64,000 bases of DNA from Campylorhamphus procurvoides (lineage: Eukaryota > Chordata > Aves > Passeriformes > Dendrocolaptidae), in contig WBMV01004166.1 of assembly GCA_013396655.1 (NCBI GenBank), positions 32,217 through 96,216 on the forward strand, written 5' to 3'. The notes under the pieces are model-generated. The model worked only from the letters and a program-made list of their open reading frames with translations, searched no databases and was not told where the DNA came from. Shown here in pieces: positions 26,336 through 37,765 of the stretch. Position numbers and translations under genes: made by a program. How positions within the stretch are numbered: position 1 is the first letter of the stretch; each line of letters opens with the position of its first letter.

Positions 26336-28696
26336 GGAAGAAGTCCAAACCCTGGGTAAAGCATATTTTAACATATGTGAGTGCTTTATGTCACTTATGA
26401 GTCAAACAAATAGAGAATTATTTAAGAAATACTTTGTCAGAAGGTTTCAGTTTGATGAAGCACGATGAAAAGCAAAACCAGTAACTTTCTGATTGCTAAA
26501 CCCAGGCGTGAGCTAAACCCAGAAAACCCCAGTTCAGTTTTTGTTCCCTGAAAACACATTTGAACTTGGAAGAAGTCTATTCCCATTACAATCTGATTGC
26601 ACATACCAACCACCAAGTTTTAACTGTCCCATTCTTTCTATTTCTTTCTAGATCAGTTATTACATAATTATATAAACAATACTGAGGAGCCCTCCTGGAT
26701 AAACAGCAGATTTCTCTTCTGAATAGTATATGGCCAAAGATTTCTAATTCCTTTTCTAGATTAGTCAGAGTAAGAACCTGAAATTGGATTATATCTGTCC
26801 ATAACAAGCACCACCTGGTCCAGCTGGACACATTCAGTTAATGGGGACTGGACAATCACTTTTGCATGGACATATTTCAGACACATACCATTTGTGTAGT
26901 GATATGGAACAAATCCTAGGTTGTTGCTTTTTCTTCTCCCACAAAATCATAGGTTTGCAATTAAGCCATTTATTGTGGTAGCCATGACATATTTGTGACA
27001 CTTTCCTAATGGACTATTATTTACCATCAGTCAGATTTATCTTGTATTACCCTTCAAGCTATATAGATTAATTAAAGTAGGTTTTTCCTAACTTCAGTAG
27101 GGAGGGTACTCTTGCAGATGGGTAGCTCAGAAGCTGGTTTGGTTTTGTTTTTATAGTGAATCTGTTGCCTGTGAGCACACACAGTTTAATAGCCCTAAAA
27201 CCCATCATGAATTCACACACTAGGTATATCATGAGTAGCACACACCTCGGTTTTTACCACTCAGGTAAGGAAATCACTTTTGTAGACTACAAATTTCTTG
27301 AAATCTGTTTAATATAATCTTGAGAACAGCAATAGTTATTCGAACAAAAACAATCTATCTGGTATGAATGTCTGTATTGTGAGGGTCTAGTAGGTCTCAT
27401 CTGGAGCTCTGATTCTTGCTACTTCAATACCATAAAACAACCCAAAATTAGAGAAAATTTCCCTATGTGCATAAGCTTCCATCTCACGTATTTCAGTGTC
27501 TAGCATAGAGTGCTCTTCCAGGGACAAAGAACTGGACAGGATTTATCTGACAGATTTGAGGTTAATTTAATTTGTGATAGGTCGTAGATGACTGGGGTAT
27601 TTACAAGCTCAGAAAAGCATGAAAAGATTTGAAAGTCTCACTAGTCAATACTGTGCTTCCCATTTTAGTCTCACAACAAATGCAGTGTTTCTGTAACAGA
27701 CAATGATCAAAGTTATCTTCTTGATATTGGGGTTGGGGGGGTGGAACACAAAACAAACCTGTGCAGAGCTGCTACAGTTTTGCTCATCTGACTGAAATGC
27801 TACACATTTCTTAGTCGTATTCAAATATTAAAAACCTTCTCATGACAATGGCTTAAAAGGCTTATTAATTTGGGTGGTTGACTCAGCTGAAAACATGGTG
27901 ATTTACATCCTTGTAATTATCCTTTGCAGACAAGAATATATAAGCCAAGCTACATACTACTGAATGAATTAAAAGCTGATATGAATTCTTATTTAAAATA
28001 GTGCTTCCTTTGTAGCTGAAGGAAATAGGTAGGATCTACTGCAGTTGATATTAAGCATCTACAGTGTAAAATTATGAAAGTTATTTCTTACAAGAATTCC
28101 CAGCAAATATGTCTGTCATATCCCTGAAGTACTGCTATTCACCGTTCTCTTTAAATGGAATACACTTTCTGAATTTATGAATGGACCTCAGGTCTCGAGA
28201 AATTTCATAGTTCATTTCCCTCTTCACACATTTTTGCTTATACATGCCTGTATGTAAAGCAAAATATACGCAGGTATTCTCCCCAGAAATGCCAAAGCAA
28301 TAGCGAGGATTCCAAAAGGTTTATTTTGGAGGTGAGAATGCGGAAAACTTACAAAGGAAAAACTAGCAGTGCTGTGAGCAACACTGAACCTGAGAAAAAA
28401 CAAACCCTGGGCTTCGATCCCTGGGCTTTATCATCATTTCCCCCACCTTAGCTCCCCCACTGGCTGCAGAGGCCCTCTAGCATGTCTGTGAGTGTTCTCT
28501 CTCTTGTACCTTGAGAAACATGAATGTGGAGAAACATCTAAAACTGTCTCTGGGAAAGATGTCTCATTCCAGGCAATAAAGCTCCCTTAGCCAAAATAAC
28601 TGCCTCCTCGGTAGCAATACCTTCCAGAACAGAGTTATTTACCCTACACTGCATAACTCATTCAGTCAGTCCTCGCATTAGCTTTAATATTTTCTC
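26336..28696. other. No gene or clear repeat seen
   Basis: Ordinary AT-rich DNA. The minus-strand frame at 26586-26831 is open for 81 codons, but no splice borders or domain were recognised. Confidence 0.45.
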
Positions 28697-29945
28697 AGCA
28701 TGTCCCAACACTGCGTTTGCAGCCCAGAAAACCAGCTGTATCAGGGGCTGCATCAAAAGCAGCATGGCCAGTAGGTCCTCTCTGCTCGGTTCTAGGGAGA
28801 GCCTGTATTCCATTCAGCTCTGGGGCTCCCAGCATAAGAAGAACACGGTCCTGTTGAAGTGAGTATAGAGGAGGCCACAAAGAAAATTCTCTAGAGGGCT
28901 GGATCACCTCTCCTAGGGAGACAGGCTGAAAGGTTTTTCCATCCAGAGAAGACATGGCTGAAGAAGGGAGACGTTATAGCACTTTCTGTTACATGAAGGG
29001 GATGAAGCTGAAGACGGATATTTTTACAAGGACATGTAGTGATAGAACAAGGGGTAATGGCTTTAATCTGAAAGAGAGTACATTTAGGTCAGATATTGGA
29101 GTTCCAGGGAGGGTCCGAAGGGCTGTGGAAGCTGAAACTGAGACACCGCTGAAAGCTTAACCCAAATAATAATTTTATTACCAAAAGTGGCCAAGTAAAC
29201 AGGAAAAAACTTGAGAGTGAAAAAAGGGAAAATAAGACCTCAGGAGTAAACACTCGAATTACCCAGGTGTTTCCCATGGAGTTGTCTTACCAGCCTCCAG
29301 AATGCCCAGACTTCCTGAGCAGTGGCTGCTTCAAGGGTTAGCTGGCTCACAGGTGAAGGTGGGCATACCCGCCAAAAGGCAACATTGACCTGTCATGTGA
29401 AGTGAGTAAGCTCTGAGCATGAGCCACCTGCTCTTTTTCAAAGTTGCCGAAGTGACCTCAGCTGAGCACCGCTCAGCCCAGGATCCTCAGCACCTACCCC
29501 CTGTAGGACCCTCTTGTGCATGTCTGGGAGTATCAGCGCCTGCGTGATATGCTCCAAGGGGTCTTAATTAAATGGGTCTGGGGCTTTACTTCATCCTCCT
29601 CCTCTCTTTCTCCTTCAAGTGCCCTTGAAGGGCCATCAGCCAATCGTGAGAGCCCAATTAATTTTAGTTTACGCAGGAATGCCTCCTTTAAGGCCAGAGA
29701 CGTAACCCTTATCAGCCTGTTTTCCCATAACTTGGGAGGAGAAGCACAACTCCTCACAGGTGGCTGGGCCAAACACAGACCAAAAACATTAGCATTTAAT
29801 TCAATCCCAATACAATTACAAAGAGATTTTTTTTTTCTGTTAGGGTAGTGAAAAACTGGCACATGTTGCCCAGAGAAGCGGTGAATACCCCATCTCTGGA
29901 AGCGTTCAATGTCAGGTTAGATGATGCTTTGAGCTGTAGGAAAGG
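28697..29945 (+). mobile_element. CR1 LINE 3' part, split by an LTR
   Basis: The first part (28697-29096) follows the CR1 3' region in plus orientation: a block like GCATGGCCAGTAGGTCC, then CACGGTCCTGTTGAAGTGAG, then GAACAAGGGGTAATGG and the GATTTAGATTAGATAT-like segment. The text is then broken for 724 bases and resumes at 29821 with a segment matching GAAGAAATTTTTTACTGTGAG, followed by GTTGCCCAGAGAAGCGGTG and TTCAATGTCAGGTTAGATG. The two parts join in order, so this is one CR1 copy later entered by an LTR element (listed separately). The terminal CR1 repeats are lost after about 29945. Confidence 0.85.
29097..29820 (-). mobile_element. Endogenous retrovirus solo LTR nested in CR1
   Basis: This 724-base insert starts TGGAGTTCC and ends AATTACA on the plus strand, so on the minus strand it runs TGTAATTGTATTGGG ... 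GGAACTCCA with the standard TG...CA ends. An AATAAA signal lies at 29179-29174 on the minus strand, near the 3' side as expected for R. The insert is GC-richer than its surroundings. It interrupts the CR1 3' text cleanly. The flanks GATAT (left) and AAGAG (right) do not match, so a target duplication is not visible or has been lost. There is no coding content. Open frames of about 110 codons on both strands at 29516-29862 fall inside it. Confidence 0.7.
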
Positions 29946-31440
29946 TACTAGCTTGTTTAGATTTCTCCCATTCTAAATAAAGATACTTCAATGCAAACAA
30001 GATAAAGAGATAATGTTCACCTACTCATAAAATTAAGCTTGACACCAAAAAAATAAACAAAATAGTATTTAGGTCAAAAAAACCTAGAAAAATAGGACAT
30101 ATTCCTAAGACCATGCTTATAAGCCCTTAATGGACTTTTTCACATCTGGAAATGTGTCATGTCACCCTATGACCCTATATAACTGAAGCAGTGAAAAGAT
30201 CAGAGACACATTTATATTGAACCCACTTCTGTTTAAGCATCTGCTGTAGGATGAGATTAATTCTAACCTATGGCTATGTTTTAACTGTTGAATAAGTCTA
30301 GGTACTGACTTTAAGTGCTTTCAAGGAACTTCTTAGGGTTCCCTCCTTATGTAGCAGAGTTGTGCAGGGGAGAGTTAGAAGTTCAGAGCAAAGACAGAAA
30401 ATTAGTTAAAATTTTAGGGCTGATTAGTACTCAGTCTTTTTCCTTGAACTTCTTTAATTCAACTGAATAAAAATGTTGTCTAAGTGCCTGTTTCTCTCCA
30501 TTGACTACTAGAAAAGGAGTGCAGAATACAAGTATCTAGAAACAGTTATTTACATCATATCTATTTAGTGAGTGGAGATGAGATTAATTTCTGTTTTACT
30601 CCACTGTCATTTGTGTTCTTGGCTCATAGAGGTACCAGAAATATTTCTATACTGAGTGAAGTAGTCAGTGAAGTAAGGTCTAGTCTTATAGTTTTTATTT
30701 CAGGATAAAAGAGGAGGCCTGAGAATAGATGGTTAATGGGCAACCCCCTGTCTTTCAACCGTGAGGGAGCCTGACTTTTATCTAATCATCTCTTGAGTGA
30801 TTCTAGGTCTCCATAAATTAGCTGCTAATGAAACACTACCATTACTTCAAAAGAAGTCACAGCAGTTGATTAAGTAAGTATATGTCTTTACAAATGAGCA
30901 GAAATTGTCTCAGTGTTCTTGTAGAAGGGATTAATGTGAATAAAATGCGTACTGATAGTACATTTAAAGGGATGAGAATATACAAATAGTTTATAACAAA
31001 TTCATCTATCTTTGCATATTCATTTAATGTTGTATTGTTTAGTATTGTGTAGTAAAACTGCAAAAAATTCTGCAAAGTAGCACCATGTGAAAACTAGTAA
31101 TTTAACACAATTCCATAGGAAAAAGGTTTCTGGCTGTTTGTTTCTTCTTTTACTAGTTAAGAGTTACAATCTGGGAATTCCTCAAAACTGTAAATGTTTG
31201 TTGTCCAGCTGCCAAAGTATTTGCTTGGGAATTTGTTGGCAAGATTATCTCTCATGTTAGAATACCGTATATCACAGAAATTGGGCATTGACCAGCTGCA
31301 TAAATTATCTAACTGGCTTCTCTTGGCTAAGTCTTGACTGTATCACTGCAGACTCTTCACCAGTGTAGGATAGGTATAGCAGCTCTTCCTTCTTCTTGCA
31401 GTTTAATTCTGACAGGTAGTTTGGTCCCACACAGAAAATC
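29946..31440. other. No gene or clear repeat seen
   Basis: AT-rich DNA with no recognised element or convincing exon. Confidence 0.45.
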
Positions 31441-32240
31441 AGTCTGTTCTCACCAAGGGATGGAGGAAAGAATCAGAAGGGTAAAAGTTCAAAGACCTAT
31501 GAGTTGAGATAAAGACAGTTTAATAGGAAAGGCAATATCTAATACATCCTCATTAACCACCCGACACCCTTTGAACTCAGGCTGGGTCACTGCTGCACTT
31601 GTACTACTTCCTGTATTGCTTATCCTGAATTGGTTCTGGTGGCTCCTGCTGCAGTATTTCCTATAACATGCATCTCAAATCATGGCTTACAACAGACTAC
31701 AGTCTTCAACTCTGATCCCTTTGGATCAGGCCACAGGGTTTAACTGGAAATGAACTCCTTCCCTTGCTCCTGCTTCATCATGGCCTTATCTGTAGACCAG
31801 AATCTCTTAGGGGTGCACCTTCTGCAGTGTGGCCTTAACCAAGTACCACAATCTCTTCATGGGTGTACCTGCTGTGCAGGGAACTTAACCATGGCCACTG
31901 ACACTTCAGGGTGTACCTGCTGCAGAATGGACTTACTCAGAGCAACAGATGTTTTGAGATACACCTTCTCCACCATAGACTTTTTCTTGGACTACAATCC
32001 CTTCAGGCGTGTATCTGCTCCAGCGTGTGGACATCATCACTGATGCTCCAAGGTGTCCTGCTACCAGATGGATTTGTACGCAGGTCACAGGCTCTTCAAT
32101 TCCAGTTCACAATAGAGTTCCAGCCTGTCCAGTATAGCACAGGAACAGCAGTGGTGTCCTGGTCTTCTTCCAGCCCTACTGCACACCCCTGGTTGTTATC
32201 AAGATGTTTCCAAGCACAGGAGTTTTGCCACTGATTTCAA
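31441..32240 (-). mobile_element. Endogenous retrovirus LTR, diverged, antisense
   Basis: On the minus strand the left part contains CCTATTAAACTGTCTTTATC, close to the R-U5 of the solo LTR at 48329-48913 (there CCCTATTAAACTTCCTTTATC). The ATTAAA signal is at 31524-31519. The rest, 31800-32030, is a U3-like array of about five degenerate units of roughly 50 bases, each marked by a version of GGGTGTACCTGCT (near 31808, 31859, 31907, 31955 and 32007). The right part to about 32240 matches LTR text I recall from songbird genomes, but the TG start is not evident, so the 5' edge may be truncated. The plus-strand frames at 31750-32234 are artefacts of this element. Confidence 0.6.
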
Positions 32241-32759
32241 TGAAGATAGTCTGGAACAGCTATGAGCAAATATCTTGTCTTAGAAGCTCTTTTTTCTGAA
32301 GAGAAGAGAAATTAGGGAAAGAACAGAGTGGAGCAATATAATAGAAAAATAATATGACTGGTTTGGAAAGATCATGAACAAGATGGAGAAAAAGGGTGAA
32401 CTATTGAAAACCAAAGGGATTTTTCTAAAGAGGCAATAAAATTCGTAAAGACAAGACAGAGAACCTTACATATAATCTTTATTGATCATTTAACAATTCT
32501 AAGAAACTGAAGGAAGTTGTAGATTCTGACTGTTGAACACAGATGTCACAAATCATGACAGGTTACTATCTAGATCCAGTAAAAGAAATCTCCTACACTG
32601 CCCTGGCAAACAATGGAGAATTGTACCTACCCTTTTTGGAAACACCTATTTCTTCCAGTCCACTGTAGTGGAAAAGAGACATCTGGAGAATTTGTAACTT
32701 GGCTGAAAAGCCACCAGGGCCATGTACAGGTGGGGAAAGAGAAGATTTCTCTAACACCC
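32241..32759. other. Spacer between two LTR pieces
   Basis: No recognisable gene, gag, pol or env sequence. The minus-strand frame 32593-32838 partly overlaps the next LTR piece. Confidence 0.4.
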
Positions 32760-32950
32760 TGATTGTTTTGGTTAAGGTAGATTTAATTTTCTTCCTAGTG
32801 GCTAGTATGGGGCTATGTTTTGGATTCATGCTGAACACAGTGCTGACAATATAGAGATGTTTTAGTTATTGCTGAGAGCACTTAGAAAGAGCCAAGGCCT
32901 TTTCTGCTTTTTGCAATGCCATGTTGGTGAGAAGCCTGAGAGACTACAGA
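32760..32950 (+). mobile_element. LTR 5' fragment, same family as 48329-48913
   Basis: The segment starts TGATTGTTTTGG and shares long stretches with the complete LTR at 48329: TTAATTTTCTTC.TAGTGGC, TATGTTTTGGATT, and AGAGCCAAGGCCTTTTCTG. It holds only the first 190 bases (start of U3) and then leaves the family. It is in plus orientation and lies about 0.5 kb from an antisense LTR that shares the family's R-U5. Confidence 0.75.
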
Positions 32951-33330
32951 AAGTCTTCACAGATTTCGTCAGGGTACAACCAGGCTTCCATGACTCTGCT
33001 CATTCTTCCCAGGACCTCTCCCTACCTCTGTTCATGGACCCAGGGATGATATACAAGCTCAGGCCTGGGCACCCAAACCTGGCCAGAGTTACAGTGTAGG
33101 TATACCTGTCTCCAATCCTGACTGTGGCACCAGCTCATCCTGCTCTTAACTGGATCTCATGGTTGCCCTTTGGATCTGGTTCATGACCTGTCATGTTGGA
33201 GGCTGCTTATGGACCCTGTAACCAGTCCTGTGCTCTGCCTACCATGCTCAGCTTCATTTTCTTTGTCATGCAATCACACTTCAACAGATCCCTGTCAGAT
33301 TCACAGGGACAAGGGAAGAGTATGTAACCC
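32951..33330. repeat. Possible retroelement-derived segment
   Basis: This stretch is GC-richer than its flanks and has text resembling avian retroelement sequence I recall (for example GGGATGATATACAAGCTCAG and GATCCCTGTCAGATTCACAG). I cannot assign a family, orientation or boundary with certainty. Confidence 0.3.
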
Positions 33331-35629
33331 AATTATGTTATTGAGTAACTCACTGGTTTCTGCTATTTTTCTTTTACATTTTTATCCAATGCTACATAAA
33401 AATACAGACGTTTCTGAAGCAACTGAAGCAATTCTGATCAGGATTAATTTCTGTACTTCCTGGACCATTATACTTTTTACATAACTACAATTTGCTATGG
33501 GTTGAAATTCAGAGTCTGCCAGAGCGGGTCCACCCAATGAGTCAGGAACATGTGGAGGGGGTAAAGGGGAAATGGAATCCAGGCAGGGATGCTGGGTGGG
33601 CAGAGGAGCTGTGCTGGTACTCAAGAAATCTGTGGTGTGCTTGAGAGTGGTGTGTGTGTACCGCAAGGTGACCTTCTACCTCTGCCAGTCCAAAAACTTG
33701 AATTCTAATTTTGTCTTCTCAGAAGTATTCCTGCAATTCTTCTACAAGTTCCAGTAGGTATAGCACCTATGGCAGTGGTCTGCGAGCATATCTCCACCAC
33801 TTGTTCAGTTTCCTCTATAGGACATTTTTCTACAATTTGTATCATAAATCCATCCATAAAATTGAATCAAATAAACTATCAATAATTGTTCATATTAAAA
33901 AAAAATCTTTATGTCATCCTTTCTGATCAAGCAGAATTCCCCTACATACTCTAATATGAGACTTATCTCTACGTAAGTAGCTGGAAAATATCTAGCACAT
34001 GTTAAATCTGCCCAGAGTTTGATAAACAGCAATGAATAACAATCCATCGCATTTGTCACATTTATCCAACAGTGCAATGAAGTCTTCAGTTTCAGATCAC
34101 TTGTTTTCTAAAATATTCAAAGTTCAAACTATTAAATGACAATGTCAAAAAACCCAACCATCTTTACATATTGCAATGAGGAGAGAGATATAAAATTCTC
34201 GTAAGAAAATGAAATTGTTTTCATTCAAACATCAATAACCAAAATCACTATATTAAAATTGAATGTTTAAGCAAAAAATCTACAGCTATCCCTACAAATC
34301 CTAAAATTAAATAACTTATAAGAGTATTTGTCCTGCCTGAATTTGCACATCAAGATATTATTTGTTCAATCTGATAATCCCCATATGCTCCTTCCTTAGT
34401 AAAAAGTAACATGTGCTCATCTTGGATAGGAATCACTTTTTTTTTCTCGATAATTTAGGCAACTGAACTTCACCTATTTATTGCTTGAAAATTCATCTCT
34501 GAAGAGAATTCTTTTACATTTATCTACACTGCAGGAAGGATTTGACAGTAAGCCACAAATGCCAGTGATTCAAGAATCTGTATAATGTTAGTATTCTTAT
34601 TTTCAGTTGAAATAAGAGGTGCTTTGCAACCAGTACCTAGACAATGTTTGTGGTATGTGACATAAATGACAGTCTTGTTCATATACTTTTTATACATTTT
34701 TCTAACTTACAGCAGAAATTTTCAAAAATAATAAAGCCAGACACAGCTCAGCTTTCCCTAAAGAAAAGCCTTTTTCCCATTTGAATTACTAATAAGAGAT
34801 ACCATAATTTTTTTCTTGAATATTTGATTGCTTTTTCTTGACTTTTGAAATTGTGATTTTGATTTGTCATTTATATACATAATGATGTGCAGAATTAATT
34901 CAAGTTGGTTAGCAAGTCAGAGTAGCTTTGATTCATTACTATATGTATTGACTGTATAGTCTCACATTAGTACTAGAATAAAGCTAAAAACACACCTTCA
35001 AAATTCATTTTACCCTCCAGTTTTTACAGGCAATGTCAAATTGTGCAGTTTGTAACAGGCATCCTCCATAAGTTGTTCACATTACTGATCATTCTACAGT
35101 AAGTAAGATATAGTGTAATTAGTTGTATCAGAATTGTTTTGTATAATTGGGACAGTAGTGTGGACAGAATGATTCTTGAAGAAATGTGCATAGATACAAT
35201 TTTTCATAGAAATATCAGTGATGACAAAGATCAGGCAAGAATGCACAGAGAAAATATTAAATTTGGGTTGCTTACTTGAATATGAAGCCCTTGATCCTCT
35301 GCCTAAACCTGGAGAATTGAGGACATCTACTGCAAGCCTGAATAAGAATTTTAGGGGAGAAAGAAAGCGTGTCCAGAAATCTAGAACAGAATCTTCACCT
35401 GACCTAATGCAGACATGTACTTTAGAAGATTTCTATCACAAAAGTCCTTGTTTCTCTCTACCAACCATATGAGTACAGAAAACTTGCTTAATAGAAAATA
35501 TTTGTATTGCAGACATCTAAAGCAGGTGCAATCAACCTGACTTCAGACATACAAGTCTCTGGGCATTTAAAGGAAACCTCAGATTCACAGACTATGAAGA
35601 TATAAGTGGATTAGCAGAAACCCTCATTC

Positions 35630-35710
35630 AAAGAGTGACTTTTTCACTCTTTCAGTGATAAAATGAGTTTTCACCCTTCCAGTGAAAGAGTGACTTTTTC
35701 ACCCTTTCAC
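35630..35710. repeat. Two related hairpins in direct repeat
   Basis: AAAGAGTGA (35630-35638) pairs perfectly with TCACTCTTT (35644-35652) across a 5-base loop. About 50 bases on, GTGAAAGAGTGA (35682-35693) pairs with TCACCCTTTCAC (35699-35710) with one mismatch and the same kind of loop. The two are also direct repeats of each other. Confidence 0.9.
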
Positions 35711-36461
35711 GTCTCAGACTCATTGTAGAATTACTCCATAACATGAGCTATATCATTTAAAAGAGTAGGAAGTTTCCTCCCTGTAGATTTGGAAGTCAGC
35801 ATGGAGCCTTTATAAGATAAACTGTTGGCTGTTTAAGGAAAAGTTCTTCTTCTGCATAAATATTCTCAGACTTTTGGAGCTGGTTTAAGAATTATCATTT
35901 AAATGTAAATAATTAAGTGATTTTTCCACTCATAAAAAGTACAACTGATGGTCCAATTAGATTTTACATTCAATTTTGCTGTTAACTATAACATCTCTGA
36001 ACATTTTTCTTTTGTATTTCTTAAAAAATGAGCTTTTCTGGAGGCATGCATTACCATGCATGTGTATATGGGTGTATCATATTATTTATGTGCACACATC
36101 TATATGATTGTTATTTGCACTTGTCTTCTGAACAGAACAGCAATTTTACTTGTTTAGGAAATTGGAATAAATGAAACCTACCCGTTGGGTAAATTATTGA
36201 GAAAAAAACATAAAAAAAGCAATTCCTACCCAAGACAAGAGAATCTTTTCTAACTCAGAATTGAATATCTTTGTGAAGACACATCATGAATATGCTGTTC
36301 ACATATCAAATCTCTTAAAGGTTATCATTAGCACAAATAAATTGTTTTGTGATTCAGAGAACGAGAGGCAGTGTAGAAAAGGTCTCTGAAAGATGTCAAT
36401 ATCTGTAAATCAAAGACAAACACTGGAGGTGCTTAAAACCTGTAGCACAGGAGAATAAGCA

Positions 36462-36749
36462 CTAATGGAAAAGATATGCACTTTCTCCCACAGCAGTTTG
36501 TAGATTGTTGGTCTTTTCTATTGATGTTTCTGTTTCTTTGCTGTTAAACAAACACTGCAAATTTTCGTTGTTATTCCCATTAGATACTATCTCCAGGTAC
36601 CTTTCAAAACACTGTGCCTTCAGAAACACATTATGCCAAGTTTTCAAGACTACTAGGGTTTTATACTCTGGACAAATCTCACTTAAAAGTGACACAAGAA
36701 TACTAATTTTGTGAATTTGTGATCCTGACAATTGCTGAGGATAAGTCAA
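36462..36749 (-). other. Long open frame, possible exon, unidentified
   Basis: The frame stays open for roughly 115 codons on the minus strand (the upstream part begins near 36815) and ends at a TAG at 36462. Its peptide has a mixed, protein-like composition, with words such as LLSEICPEYKTLVV and QCFERYLEIVSNG, not the lysine or phenylalanine runs typical of chance AT-rich frames. Possible acceptor AGs lie near 36735 (TTATCCTCAG) and 36726. No domain is recognised, no donor or neighbouring exon was paired with it, and no AATAAA was seen soon after the stop. It could be a terminal exon, a relic or chance. Confidence 0.2.
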
Positions 36750-36857
36750 GAGAATTATAATGATCAGCTCTGTTCTGTAAGGTATACCCTAATCCTAATA
36801 GCTAGTAATATAGCATAGATTGACGTTGTTGATCAAACATTTGTACACAAATTTTTC

Positions 36858-36910
<53 letters not shown>
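36858..36910. repeat. Tetranucleotide microsatellite (CTAT)n
   Basis: Thirteen uninterrupted units of CTAT. Perfect tetranucleotide runs of this length are usually length-polymorphic. Confidence 0.97.
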
Positions 36911-36949
36911 AACGATCTCTATCTCAGTTTAAAAGAAAACTAAGATATC

Positions 36950-37765
36950 TATCTGGACTAGGAAGGGGACCTCTTCCCAAAAACCACTGCAACCTTTGAA
37001 ATTAAGACTTTAATCAGAAAATGTAAAGAAAAGGATAACAGTTCTTTACTGCAAATATATATATATATTACCAAAACCAGAACAGAACAAACAGCAACAC
37101 CCTAACGAAAACTTTCAAACTATAAATAAAGTCCTCTCTCTGACCCTTCAGTGCAGTTCTATTTACAGACAGTGGGAGGTGATGCTGCACCTCGGGAGGC
37201 AGTGGCCGTAAAAGTCACTCACGGGCTCTGGCAAGGCGAAGATGAAGGGTAGGGAGAGGTGGCACTGGCTCCGAAAGCTCACCTGGGAACGGCCGCCACA
37301 GGGGCAGGCTGAAGCCTTTCCTGTGAGCAATGTAGAGAGCCTGTCCTACCATTCTTTCCCCAAAAAAGGGTTGGGGGGAGAAGGGGAAGGAGAGTGGGAA
37401 TAAGCAGCAACTCCTCTGCAGATGGTGCTGGTTCTTTGAGGAGTCCACAGAGAACGCAGGAAGCGGCAACTTCTCTCCAAAGAACAGCACTGAGCACACA
37501 GATTCGGGAAGCCGAGCCAGGGGAGCTCTCTTCAAGTGCTTTCACCAGTGGTGGCACACACAACAGCTAGAGGAGAAAAGTGTGGTAAAACCCTGGAAAA
37601 AACTCTCTCCCCCAGCCCCGATTCCCCAAATCCTCTCCCCAGCCATTAAGCTGGAATGCAAAGCTATCAGCTATCTCTTTGTTAGCTGGTTCTGGAAGCA
37701 GGTAGTGGGGGGCTGGACTTCAGCTCCCAAAGTGCTGTGCTGGTAAGGGTGAGAAAAAATTCCAT
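36950..37765 (-). mobile_element. GC-rich block, possibly an antisense LTR
   Basis: This block stands out from AT-rich flanks and keeps a dozen or so CpG pairs between about 37190 and 37620. Read on the minus strand, the left part has an ATTAAA followed by T-rich text as in an LTR R-U5 (near 37010), with the GC-rich part upstream as U3. An (AT)n tract lies at 37054-37069. TG...CA ends and a target duplication could not be fixed, and the CTAT microsatellite adjoins it. Alternatives are a small CpG island or a degraded retrovirus interior. Overlapping frames at 37215-37563 come from GC-rich composition. Confidence 0.3.

Larger units (their letters stand above)
33331..36857. other. Mostly AT-rich, no firm gene
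   Basis: Contains a GC-richer patch near 33500-33680 of unknown nature, a pair of hairpins at 35630-35710, and an open minus-strand frame at 36462-36749 (listed separately). Nothing else was recognised. Confidence 0.4.

Noticed and set aside
29516..29862. Open frames of about 110 codons on both strands
   Set aside because: They fall in the nested LTR, and being open on both strands reflects composition.
31750..32234. Cysteine-rich frames of about 100 codons on plus, at first sight like a small secreted protein
   Set aside because: The cysteine pattern is produced by the 50-base tandem units of an antisense LTR.
36858..36910. Regular short repeats as a possible CRISPR array
   Set aside because: It is a plain tetranucleotide microsatellite without spacers, and the genome is vertebrate.
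37215..37563. Two overlapping minus-strand frames of about 100 codons
   Set aside because: Two different frames open over the same GC-rich block, with no splice borders; best explained by low stop-codon frequency in GC-rich DNA.
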